From contig CM077643.1 in assembly GCA_039707465.1 (NCBI GenBank), positions 334,148,919-334,212,918 on the forward strand: a stretch of 64,000 bases of DNA. Reading direction: 5' to 3'. The notes under the pieces were generated by a model, which was given only the letters and a program-made list of their open reading frames with translations, did not search any database and was not told the origin of the DNA. Source of the stretch: Rhabdophis nuchalis (Eukaryota > Chordata > Lepidosauria > Squamata > Natricidae). Of the stretch, positions 54,489 through 64,000 are shown in pieces. How positions within the stretch are numbered: position 1 is the first letter of the stretch; the number at the start of each line of letters is the position of its first letter. The translations under genes were made by a program, and so were the position numbers.

Positions 54489-55161
54489 CTCCACCGCTGG
54501 TCACTCAGTCCTGTAGTAGCGCGGTCTCGGGGTCGTCTTCCCTCTGCCTCCACACAACCCCTAGCCCACGCCGCTCGCTCCTCAGGCAAGCGGAGGCAGC
54601 GCCTCGCCTGCTGCCATCTGAGCCGTCCTGCCTGCCTCTCTTAAGAAAGGCCGGAACCTCGGTTCCTTCTACATTCTTTCAGCGGCGCTGCTCTTGCTGA
54701 CGAGGCGAGAAGACGCAACCGCCTTCGCAAACCTGCCGCCGACGCCTCGTCTCCCATTCCCTCTTCTGGCTAAGGCTGGCGCCGAGACCGAAGAGTTTTC
54801 CCCGTCAGGGGGCGACGCAGCTACTAGAGAGTGAAGGGAGGAGAGGGAGGGAGGGAGGAGGAGGAGGTGGAGAAAGCGCTGCTGAAGGCGGGCGCTCCTA
54901 GGTGACAAGCGGTCACAGGTGCTGCGGCTGCCTTGAAACACAGGAGAGGCGCCTCCGTGCCCCAACCAGCTGCTGCTGCTGCCACCGCCGTCTCTGCCTG
55001 CCTCCGGGTGGCAGCTGCCGCCGCCGCCGCTGTTGCAGTTCCTGCTTCTGCTGCTGCTGAGCCGGCGCGTGCAGGAGTGTTAGCGCGAGCTCAGCATCTT
55101 TCGTGCGCGCGCGCGCGCGCTCGAGAAAACGAGAGATCGAAGGAGAGCGAAGCGAAATCCT

Positions 55162-55167
55162 GTAAGT
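55162..55167 (+). other. Candidate 5' splice site GTAAGT
   Basis: AAATCCT|GTAAGT, a strong match to U1 complementarity in the intronic half, within the CpG island. It would end a non-coding first exon if transcription is rightward. Confidence 0.35.
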
Positions 55168-55351
55168 TGCTTGGTGCTCCCGCCGCCGCCGCCGCTGCCG
55201 CTGGAGCTGCTGCTCTCGCTGGACTGGTGCAATTGGCTCTTTTTGCAAGGCGCGACTGTCGTGTGTGTGTATATATATATTTGCCCGCCGCTTTGCTGTT
55301 GCCGCACGGCTGTAGCTCAACCGGCAGAGAAAGAGGGAGAGAGAAAGAAAA

Positions 55352-55376
55352 GGAGAGAGAGAGAGAGAGAGAGAGA
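55352..55376 (+). repeat. (GA)n tract in CpG island
   Basis: About 12 GA units in a likely 5' UTR; reads as Arg-Glu in one frame. Confidence 0.9.
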
Positions 55377-55607
55377 ACGGGTTGGGGCTTCGAAGGTCGC
55401 GCGCCCCCTCCGCAAACGGGTTCAAGACATGGCAAGGCGCTGAATTGACTGGCTGGGAGAGACGAAGACCAGACGGCTTCTCTCTCCTCCGCCCCTCACC
55501 CCTTCAATCCGGCCTGGTAGGATATGATTTTTTGACAACCCACATTTCTTTTGGCGCGTGCAACCGGGAACGAGGAGGGCGCGGGGAGCCGCCCAGTGCC
55601 TGCAAGG

Positions 55608-55674
55608 ATGGAGGTTGCTTTGTGTGCGAGATCGGTGGATTCCGACGTTGGGGATAACGGGAGGGACTCGGCAG
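55608..55674 (+). CDS. Candidate N-terminal coding exon of unknown gene
   Basis: An ATG in good context (AAGGATGG) opens a short frame, MEVALCARSVDSDVGDNGRD and SAG, that reaches a possible donor CAG|GTGGGG at 55675. Without splicing it stops after about 10 more codons. It lies at the downstream edge of the CpG island, where a first coding exon would be expected. I do not recognise the peptide. No acceptor or second exon can be seen in the remaining 8 kb, so this is a hypothesis only. Confidence 0.25.
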
Positions 55675-55790
55675 GTGGGGGGACGGGGACCGAGTTAGCA
55701 ATTAGCTGAGGAGCCACCAGAGCAAAGGGGTGGGTGGGGGGGTGGGGGGGGGAGGCTGAGGTGTGGAAAGAGAGTGGCAGAATAAGCACG

Positions 55791-57604
55791 AATTTTGCCT
55801 AGAGAGCTATGGACAGATGTATTGCCAGAATGGGCTTCCTCGTTTGGGTTTTTTTTTAAGCCGTATTTGATTTTTAGCCGTAGAGGGCACGTGGTTGTGA
55901 ATGGCTGCGCTATCTGTTCACAGCCTGATGGGGAGATCTGATATTGTGTCTATGTGTGTAGTTTTCCAAACCTTCCCTTCCTTATGTGGAGCTAATGTGC
56001 ATGCCTTTTTCACATCCAGATTTATAATGTGACAGCCGATGGTATCCAGAAAAAGAAAATGAAAATGTAATCAGTGACTAACTTCTAGGAGATAAAAAGC
56101 CTGAGGCAATATGTATTGTCCACTCCTATCTTATTTGGAAATTCTGTGAGCTTAGTTAGGAGTTTAATCTGAAAGAGACTGATTAAAATCATCTAGGGTG
56201 GCTTTCAGCTGGGGAAAGATATATTACATTGAGCCATAATAGGATGCGCTTTATTTTTGCCCCTCGTGATGCATGAGCTCAATAATAATGTTGGACAAGA
56301 AATTGATGTTTAGAATTCTGTGTGAACCAAGCCATAGCTCAGCAAACCTTGATTGGGGAATGAAACTTAGTTTAGTAATGCAAATTAGTTACCAGCCACT
56401 ATGCTGGGAATTGCTAGAGATCAGCATTTATGCTCTACAGAGAAACATGCTTACTATGGATGACAGGTCCCACCGCAGCACGATTGCTTTCCTGTAATAA
56501 AACAAAGAACAAATCTGAGAGAATGTTATAACGAAGTTTACTAAGAGCCCCAAGTGAACATCTTCATCCCTCTTTTGGACATTTTAATCATCTTCCAATG
56601 GACAAAGTTGTTGTGTTTGAAAGATATCAGGCATGAGGCCACTGTTGTACAGTGCTGCAGTTTCTTGGAATACTATACTTTTTTCCTAGACTTGTTCCAT
56701 TCTCACAGCATGGAGATATGGGATTGATGTGGAATTCTTATTTTTTTAAGTATCTGGGGGGGACGGGACAGGGTTAGCTTTGTCTCCTGATCTCAGTTTT
56801 GCCAACTATAGATATTCCTTGCAAATCTACATTACAATTCTTTCCTTCAAAAATATGTTGTTAATTTTAAAAAAAAATCCACACTGTAACTTTTGAAAGA
56901 GTGTTCTTTTTGCCATCTTTCTTTTTTTAACTCTGGATTTCTGGGTGGACAAGTTTAAAAATAAATGTCTGCTCAAACACTGGATTATTGTATAGCCAAG
57001 CAGCTGTGACCTTAACTGCCTCAGAGGAAAGGACAGAGAGCACAGAAAACTGAAAGTGAGCACATGGTCCAAATCCTGTAAGATAAAACTCAGATCTCAT
57101 AAACCTAGAGAGATACCATATTTCTTCAGCTAAAGGAGCTGCCAAATTTTTTTTCAACCCTGCTGTGAAGGTGGATATCAATTTGAACGGAAGTTTGAAA
57201 TGAAAGGGGGTGTTGCCTTAGCTGAGTTCTGCTCACAGTTCTTTTCATGAGCGTCGTAGTTAGAATATTTCTTCTCTGTACTTTCAGCTATTACTTATGG
57301 GCATTTCAAAAAGTGAAGCTTGGATTCTTTTGTTCTTAAATATCATAGTAAAATCTGCATGAGCTAAGATGAAGACTTTATATTTTGCTCTCTATCCTGC
57401 ATTAACATTTGCAAGTGGAATGGATGGTCAAGAGGGGCTCATGAAACAGAAGTGTCTTTTGGGCCCAACATTCTGTCTTCAGCTTGAGTCTGCCAGATAC
57501 TCCTGGAAAGCTCCTGAATAAGATAGCTCTTCTGCTTCTAGACAAAGAGAGAATAGATAGCTATCTGCTTCTAGACAAACTCAGTGATCATGCATTACAG
57601 TATT
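55791..57604. other. Unique DNA, probable intron
   Basis: No gene or repeat recognised. Confidence 0.4.
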
Positions 57605-57680
57605 GCATATGCCGCCCAGAGTTGTTTGTTTTGGGATGGAGGGTGATATAAATGTGATTCATAAAATAAATAAAAATAAA
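57605..57680 (+). mobile_element. SINE/LINE 3'-tail fragment
   Basis: GCCGCCCAGAGTTG...GGGTGATATAAATGTG then (AAATA)n, a tail type common on squamate LINE/SINE 3' ends. No head. Confidence 0.5.
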
Positions 57681-59316
57681 TAGTTGTTCAAGAGCTGTAA
57701 AACCTGTCCTCTGAGGTATTTGTGCTACTGCCAGAAAATATCTGATTTAAAATTTTGGAAAGTTTCTTGAGAAATATAATCCCACAGGTGAAGGTTGAGT
57801 ATTAGAGACGTGACCTTGGTAACTTTGTATTACTAATGTGGTAAATAAAGGGTGTGCTTGAACCCCATAATTGGACTGGTGTAAGAATGAAGATGGTCTT
57901 ACAGCAAGTACAGCTACCTAGAGGTAGCTTGGACAGTAATGGATTTCTAATTCGGCAATATTTAGGAGGTCACAGGTTTCTTATCACTGTTATATAAGAA
58001 TGCTGGGCCCTGAACATTAAGGGTAGGGTCTTCTGACACTCCAGAGAGAGGCATCCACAGAATCCGGTGGTTTTGTCAGAATTACCAAATTAACATTGTG
58101 CCTCAAGTTTCTATCCCTTATGAACATTAGAGACAATGCATATACAAAAGACTGAGGCTGAGCTTGCATCACAACGTTGCAACATCCATCATGTGCCTTC
58201 TAATAGATACCTATATCTTCAGCAGTTTTCAATCATTTTGTCCTCAGAACTCTTTTACATACTTAACAATGATTGAGTTTTGGTTTATATGGGTTATATC
58301 TACCACTATTGTACTACTGAACTAGAAATTCAAATTGAGAAATGTTAACATATTTATTTGATTTTGTAGACCCCCTAAAAGAGTGATATCCCCCCAGGGA
58401 CCCTCCCAAAGCACATTTTGGCAACTGCTGCACTAGACCTTAGCTGAGGCTTTGTGGGATTGGAATTCAGGAACCTATGAGACTGACAGGATCTTCATTC
58501 CAGTTTATTGAATCCCATACATTAATTGAGTTAGAACATACAGTACTTTATTTTATCTGTAGTATTTTACTTTGTGTCATCTGAAAAATAATGATGTGTA
58601 TTCTTAAAGCTATTTGTGATTTTCTTGCATCTAGGTTTAGCCCTATATTTTTCCCAACTCCGTAGCTGCTTTTAGATGCAGTATTTAATTATAGATCGGA
58701 TGCAGCAATTAAATTGTCAGTGTCATCCTGTCAGAGTATGGGTTAATTTTATTCAATCGCCTATGGCAATTTCCCTACATTCACTCTCTGTTCTTGACAA
58801 TTTAGTAGCTAGGCTTGCATTTACAGAGATGGCAAACACATTCATACAAATGACTCTGAATTGGAGGCTGTCAGTTAAAACAGAGGATAGGAACAATAAT
58901 GCATCTGGTAGATGGATAATTCTGTGCTCTTAAAGGAATATGTCAATTTAATTGTATATGTGGGTCAAGACTTGATCCGCTTTATTAGTTTTATCTACTC
59001 TTCCATAATTCATCATTGTCCATCAGAAAGGGCAAAATCAAATTTCAGTTTGATGTTCAAGCAAAAGAATAAGTTTAAATAATAACTTTTTAAAAAAAAA
59101 TATTTGGCAGAATTTCATTGTCCATACTCATCTGAACTGATTGGAATTATTCATCTTTATAGACTTCTAGCCATTTAAAATATGCTTCTAGCTATTTTAT
59201 ATGCTCAGTTTAACTAAGTTTGCTTAGGGTAAAAATTGTCAAGCGTTCACAAGATACTGTGTCATAATTCTCAATACAATAGGTTTGAAGAAAATCAGTA
59301 GATTAATACATTAATC
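57681..59316. other. Unique DNA, probable intron
   Basis: No gene or repeat recognised; 58370-58440 might be a degraded hAT end. Confidence 0.4.
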
Positions 59317-59324
59317 AGTTAAGG

Positions 59325-59458
59325 CAGGAATGTCAAACTTGCAGTGTCACATTGTCATCCTGTGACATATCGTGACTTTCCCCCTTCGCTAAAATGGGGA
59401 TGGGTGTCACCAGCGCATGACGCATCTGACCTGCGGGGCTGCAAGTTTGACACACCTG
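59325..59458. mobile_element. hAT-type MITE (TGTCAAACTT family), 134 bp
   Basis: Left CAGGAATGTCAAACTTGC, right CAAGTTTGACACACCTG; flanks AGTTAAGG/AGTTAGGC (6 of 8). Same family as 44750 and 53374. Confidence 0.82.
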
Positions 59459-59630
59459 AGTTAGGCCTCAGAAAGAGAGGAATGGCAGCTGTGAAGATAG
59501 GAAAGCATTATAAACTACTCATAGTAGTCTTCCTCAGCTTATGCCTGCTGGATAGGTTGGGGCCCATATCTCCAAAAATCCCCAATTAGTGTGGTCAGTG
59601 GCTGTAATTCTGAAAATGTGAGTCCCATAT

Positions 59631-59755
59631 CAGGGGTCTCCAACCTTTGCAACTTTAAGTCTGAAGGACTTCAGCTCCTAGACTTCTCCAGCCAGCAAAG
59701 CAGTCTGGGAGCTGAAGTCCTTCAGACTTAAAGTTGCAAAGGTTGGAGACCCCTG
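59631..59755. mobile_element. Palindromic hAT-type MITE, 125 bp
   Basis: CAGGGGTCTCCAACC ... GGTTGGAGACCCCTG, closely matching 979-1113. Flanking bases do not give a clean 8-bp duplication. Confidence 0.85.
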
Positions 59756-59794
59756 CCATACATGATAGCAGTTTGAAGAATGCTATCTTATGAT

Positions 59795-60038
59795 AGTGTA
59801 CTCTGTGAACCCTAGCAAAGAACAGATGCTTGGGACAAATGTACACGGTTTTTCTATATGACTTTTCTATAGGCACTGAAAGAGCTAAAGCAGGGGTCCC
59901 CAACCTTTGCAACTTTAAGTCTGAAGGACTTCAGCTCCCAGAATTCTCCAGCTAGCAAAGCTGGAGAATTAGTGTACTCTGTGAATCCTAGCAAAGAACA
60001 GATGCTTGGGACAAATGTACAAGGTTTTTCTATATGAC
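59795..60038 (+). repeat. 68-bp direct repeat around a half MITE
   Basis: 59795-59862 and 59971-60038 are identical except at two positions. Between them lie 28 bp of local DNA and the truncated MITE at 59891-59970. Confidence 0.93.
59891..59970. mobile_element. Half of a palindromic hAT-type MITE
   Basis: Complete left arm from CAGGGGTCCCCAACC through the centre; the right arm stops after GCTGGAGAATT exactly where the second 68-bp repeat begins. Confidence 0.88.
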
Positions 60039-60429
60039 TATCACCAGAATTAAAGGAACAAACGTTTTGATAAAGCAATAAAAAAAAATTGGCCTGCATC
60101 AGGAAATAATTGATTGAAATAAAGGAAGCTGTATATGGATGATCACAAAGTACCAAGGGTGTTCACAGGAAGGCAGAGACTGTGGTGATGTGAAAGATGA
60201 TGTGTTAGTATCACAATAGAAGACCTGCCCCTTTTGTATGTGCAGGTAACATTAATACAGGTAGAAAATTGTTCGCATTTAGATTGTGCCATTGCATTTA
60301 TCTCACTTCTGCAGATTTTGACAACCGTCACTTCCGCAGAGGCCACTATAAACTATACATTGGCTATATTCATGCTGAATCCTTAATAACCTTTTTATTC
60401 AAATATGGGAGATGAACTTCGTCTGTGTA

Positions 60430-60630
60430 CCCTGTTTCCCCAGAAATAAGACTTCTACGGATAATAAGCCCAATCGGGCTTTTGAGCGCATGCGGTAAAA
60501 TAAGCCCTTCCCCAAAAATATTGCAACACAACAGCAGCCACGAGGTCAGCACGCTTGCCGCCTCCTGCAACTCAAAAATAATAAGACCTCCCCGAAAATA
60601 GGGCCAAGCGCTTATTTCAGGGAAACACGG
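60430..60630. mobile_element. Tc1/mariner-type MITE with TA target duplication
   Basis: 201 bp: left CCCTGTTTCCCCAGAAATAA, right inverse CTTATTTCAGGGAAACACGG, flanked by TA on both sides. Interior AATAAGCCCAATCGGGCTTT and TGAGCGCATGCGG belong to a widespread amniote element (by memory). Confidence 0.75.
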
Positions 60631-60851
60631 TAGTTAATTTATGGCTTGTATTGCACAAATCTAGAAAATTGGAATAGTTGAGTACTGTAAACATGGTTTG
60701 TTTAATTGTGGGTTAATATGGTGCAGAAACACAACTTATACTATATCATTCTGCTATGTTCTACTGTCTTCAAATCCTAACAAATAGTAAGAAAAGGGTT
60801 TGAGGCCTGTATGAGGGTTTAGACTCATATACAACTTCATAATGCATTTCA

Positions 60852-61010
60852 GCCCTATCTAAGCAGTTTATAGAGTCAGCATATTGCCCCAACAATCTGG
60901 GTCCTCATTTCATCGACCTTGGAAGTATGGAAGGATGAGGCAACCTTGAGCCCCATCAGGATCAAGCTCTAGGCTGTGGGCAGAGTTTTTCTAAAATACT
61001 GTATTTTAAC
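60852..61010 (-). mobile_element. tRNA-derived SINE, antisense
   Basis: TCTAAGCAGTTTATAGAGTC, CAACAATCTGGGTCCTCATT and GAGGCAACCTTGAGCC are the complement of the SINE at 24651-25172. The tRNA head is degraded. Confidence 0.8.
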
Positions 61011-62167
61011 CAGGGTTCAAGGTTATGTTCTACTACAATCCAAATGAATTGCGGCAGGGAATACATTTCATAAATAAATGCTGTAAAAGCTTTAATATCC
61101 ATACTAACTACAGCACGTCAAAAATCTGAAATAAATTTATTAGTTTTTTAAAAATGAAAGTGTTTTTCTTTCCTTCTTTGAGTTGCTTATTTGGTGGTAG
61201 GAAACGATAATTCATTCCATGGTTCCTCAATATTTGTCATACAACAATAGGAGATGAAAGAGTAAAACAATTTATAATTGTTTTCATGTTTGGAAAGTAC
61301 TGGAATACAGCAGTGATGAAAGCAAGAAAATTAAAATAAATCTACTAAACACATTAATTTAAGAACTCTAGCCTTGCTAATTAAAACCAACAAAATTAAA
61401 ATGTGTTTTGGGAGGCAGCTTTTTTCTTGTTCCAAGTATGCCTATATTTCTTTAATTTTTTCTAAACTCTGCCTGATTTAGATTAAGTACTATATTGTCT
61501 TCTGAAATTAAGACTTCTCAGCCAGATCTGATAAGGCTATATCTGACTTTTCACTTGTGTATATAAAGCACAATAGTCTATCATATTTTAGCCTAGCAAG
61601 TTGTGAAAATCTATTCCTTGTGATTACCTTGTGGTTTTACATATGATGTAAATCTAGAAAGCTAAGTTGAATAACCATGGTTGAGTTAATTCTGCAAACA
61701 GATTCTACTTGGGAGCCGCTATAAAATATTTTTCTTCCTCTTTATAATTAATTGCTCCAATATAATACATGGAATAATTCCACCATTATTTCTGGATGTA
61801 GAAGTGCCCATTTTAAATGTGATTAAAGTGAATCAAATCAACTGTTTGCCAACTTTATTGCTATCTTTGTATTTTCAGAGATTAAAAAAAGGGAGCTTGA
61901 TTCAAAGAAAGTGTCAAAGAATTCCCAAAATTGCGGACATGGATATATTTTAAACATGATTACTCAATCAGTAAAGAAATACAGCGAAAGGGTGTAATCT
62001 CAGTAAGCAATGGATATGAAAACAATATTATAGGGTTTTCCTTTGATAGTTTTTAGTAAACTATTTAGTATAGGATTTTTTTCTGCAATGTCATGTCTAA
62101 TATGGAACAAATAAATCCCTTTGATTTCAGAGTACTTGTATTTTGGATTTTGGTGCTAGTTTCTATT
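61011..62167. other. Unique DNA, probable intron
   Basis: No gene or repeat recognised. Confidence 0.4.
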
Positions 62168-62376
62168 TTGTCTGAGTGTGTTCAAATCCATGTTGACTCT
62201 TGGAAATTTCCTAAAGGAGTCCCTGCAGTTTCCTTGGCAGGATATCAGAAGTGGTTTGCCATTGCCTGCTTCCTATGGTTGAGAGTATGTCACTAACCCA
62301 AAATCATCTAGATAGTTTTATGCCTAAAGAAGGACTAGAAATCATAGTCTCCTCATTTCTAGCCTTGTACCCTAAC
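62168..62376 (-). mobile_element. Sauria-type SINE, antisense, with BovB-like tail
   Basis: The right end GGACTAGAAATCATAGTCTC is the complement of a tRNA B-box region. The middle has CAGAAGTGGTTTGCCATTGC then CTGCTTCC. The left end ATCCATGTTGACTCTTGG resembles the BovB 3' end, as in Sauria SINEs that borrow BovB machinery. Confidence 0.68.
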
Positions 62377-63724
62377 TTTTACCCCAAACTCACTCCCTAG
62401 TTCCTATTATGCTGCGATCATAATCATATATAAAATGTGAACTTCTTTAATTATAACATAAATATATATGATATTGTCTGTTTAGGTTTGTGGCTACCCT
62501 GATATTTAGGAAATAACTATTTTAACATTCATTAGTCTTTAAGTAAAACTATTCTGTTTAGGGTAATATGACATAAATGACCAAGCTGTTTTTGCTAAGA
62601 AAACTTACCCTACTTCAGGATATTCTCACTTTTACTGTAAGAGAAAACTGAGAGATATTAGTAACAGACGGAATATCAAAAGGCAAGGGCTGTGTTGCGT
62701 TGCCAAGAAAGTATCGCTTTTGGGAGCATAGATTTACATGCATACCAAACATAATTTCATATATTATTCCCTATAATTATAGAGGCAATAGCAGTTGTAA
62801 ACTCTTAATCTCAAGTGTGTGAATTGGTACCATACTGAAATCTAATTACCTTTTACTCATTTCATGTCATGAATTTTGTCAGCTCTGAAAACTTCAGACC
62901 AAAAGTATTAGGATCTCTTTAAAAGGCTTTTATGGAATCTTAAATAATTTCTACACCAAGGTTTTCTTCGAAGAAGAGAGATTATATGTGATCTATTTTG
63001 GAGAGGCCCACTCTTTGCTTCTTGATTCCTCTGAGAGCTATTCTAGTGTGAATTGCAAGCCTCTGTTGTTGACCAGTGTAGTGGCCAGAGTGGGATCTGC
63101 TTAGCTACAGCAAGAATGATTGGGGAGACTACAAAGGAAACTTATTGCCATCCACCATTTTCAGCTGAGGTGTGGCAAGAGGAGCAATGCTAGAAGCAGG
63201 GATGAGAGACAGCCAGGCAATTCTTGGACCTAGATCAGGTAACATTGGTGGAATTAATTGTGGCAAAGTTGATGTACTGAGAATTATAGTCACTGAAGGA
63301 AACAGTTGACTATGCAGGGAAGAACTGCGCAGGGAAGAACTGGGGGTCACCATCATAGATTTGGTGAGTAAATTCCATCATGGACAAGCTGGATCAGGAA
63401 TTACAGAGTAACTGACCAAGAAAAAAGTAGCAGACAAGATAAGATTAGTTTGAAGAAACGGGGAGCTGTTAGAATCTGCTTTCTGGGTGAAATCCAGAAA
63501 TGCTCTGTAACTTTTGTAAAGTGAAAGAATGTTGGTGGGGATGATCTCCCAGGGTGGAAGGCTTTGATTGGTGATGGTTCTGGGTGGCTTGAAAGCCCCT
63601 GGGAGAAAAGTTTGTGAGGAATACTAGGGAGGGAATGATAAGTGGGAATAGTACAGCATATTGTTTGAGGTATTAGCGATAACAGTGTTAGCTGAGCAAA
63701 TGTATTGATGGCTATTCTTGGTTG
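62377..63724. other. Unique DNA, probable intron
   Basis: No gene recognised; a GCAGGGAAGAACTG unit is tandemly repeated at 63316-63342. Confidence 0.4.
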
Positions 63725-63955
63725 GGGGTTAAGGTGTTACTCTACAAATTATACAGACTGTGAGTTCTTAGTCCCATTTTAGGCATGAAAGCCAGCTGGG
63801 TGATTCAGGACCAGTCACTCTGTCAGCCCAACCTACCTAACAGGGTTGTCGTGAGGAAAACAGGAGGAGGAAAGAGTACAATGTATGTTTGCTCCCTTGA
63901 GTTACTTATAAAGTAATAAAAGTGAGATTAAAATTAATAGATAAATAATAAAAAT
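63725..63955 (+). mobile_element. tRNA-headed SINE with a different 3' tail
   Basis: Head CTGTGAGTTCTTAGTCCC (B box), then GCTGGGTGATTCAGGACCAG, TCAGCCCAACCTACCTAACA, GGGTTGTCGTGAGGAAAA and a tail with GAGTTACTTATAAAGTAATA. The head is shared with 62168-62376 but the tail differs. Confidence 0.75.
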
Positions 63956-64000
63956 TCTAGGAGCTGAAGTCCACACATTTTAAAAGTGTTGAGATTGAGA
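63956..64000 (+). mobile_element. Partial hAT-type MITE arm at window edge
   Basis: CTAGGAGCTGAAGTCCACAC then ATTTTAAAAGTGTTGAGA is an arm of the palindromic family, cut by the window end. Confidence 0.5.

Larger units (their letters stand above)
54391..55790 (+). promoter_or_regulatory. CpG island: probable host-gene promoter and first exon
   Basis: From about 54420 the sequence turns GC- and CpG-rich, unlike the rest of the window. It has a TGACGTCA box (54481), purine/pyrimidine tracts, GCC/CTG trinucleotides (54970-55060, 55180-55215), a CG dinucleotide run (55102-55120) and a GA run (55352-55376). No TATA box. Donor-like sites at 55162 and 55675 suggest rightward transcription with the downstream 8 kb as intron. 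The gene cannot be named from this sequence. Confidence 0.7.

Noticed and set aside
54933..55448. Alanine/arginine-rich 171-codon frame in the CpG island, and opposite-strand frames
   Set aside because: Composition is what GC-rich trinucleotide DNA gives in any frame; no domain, and candidate donor 55162 lies within it.
58370..58440. Possible degraded hAT end (GGCAACTGCTG)
   Set aside because: No partner terminus or target duplication could be found.

Overview
This is vertebrate nuclear DNA, most likely from a squamate reptile and probably a snake. The basis is its repeat content: CR1/L3-type LINEs whose 3' ends run into different microsatellites, a BovB LINE fragment, tRNA-headed SINEs of the Sauria type, an L1 with long target-site duplications, and many short hAT-type MITEs, including a SPIN element. 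Most of the window is AT-rich non-coding DNA. No bacterial-style gene organisation is present, and most open reading frames are chance or belong to transposons.

Layout. 1-10 kb: unique DNA with hAT MITEs, CR1 and other LINE 3' fragments, and a Tc1-like repeat broken by a CR1. 10.4-11.3 kb: a hAT MITE containing a second hAT MITE, which in turn carries the promoter, first coding exon and splice donor of a RAVER2-like gene. 11-29 kb: mostly unique DNA with scattered MITEs, SINEs, an L1 lacking ORF2, and a MITE at 21.85 kb holding an LTR-like insert whose CCAAT and TATA boxes lie in hairpin loops. 29.3-34.7 kb: an old CR1 split by a 3.3-kb younger CR1/L3 element that still has nearly full endonuclease and reverse transcriptase ORFs. 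36.4-41.3 kb: a minus-strand element of the same family interrupted three times (opposite-strand CR1 3' end, CR1 3' UTR, L1). 42.6-43.1 kb: BovB split by a MITE. 44-54 kb: microsatellites, MITEs and fossil LINE pieces, with SPIN at 51.2 kb. 54.4-55.8 kb: a CpG island that looks like the promoter and first exon of a host gene transcribed rightward. 55.8-64 kb: probably its first intron, with MITEs and SINEs.

The only plausible host-gene signals are the CpG island at 54.4-55.8 kb (gene not identified) and the RAVER2-like exon trapped inside a transposon. The strongest leads are the MITE-captured RAVER2-like exon, the promoter boxes held in hairpin loops at 22.0-22.15 kb, the SPIN insertion with perfect 8-bp duplications, and the readable order of nested insertions. 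Family names come from motif and sequence recognition without database searches.
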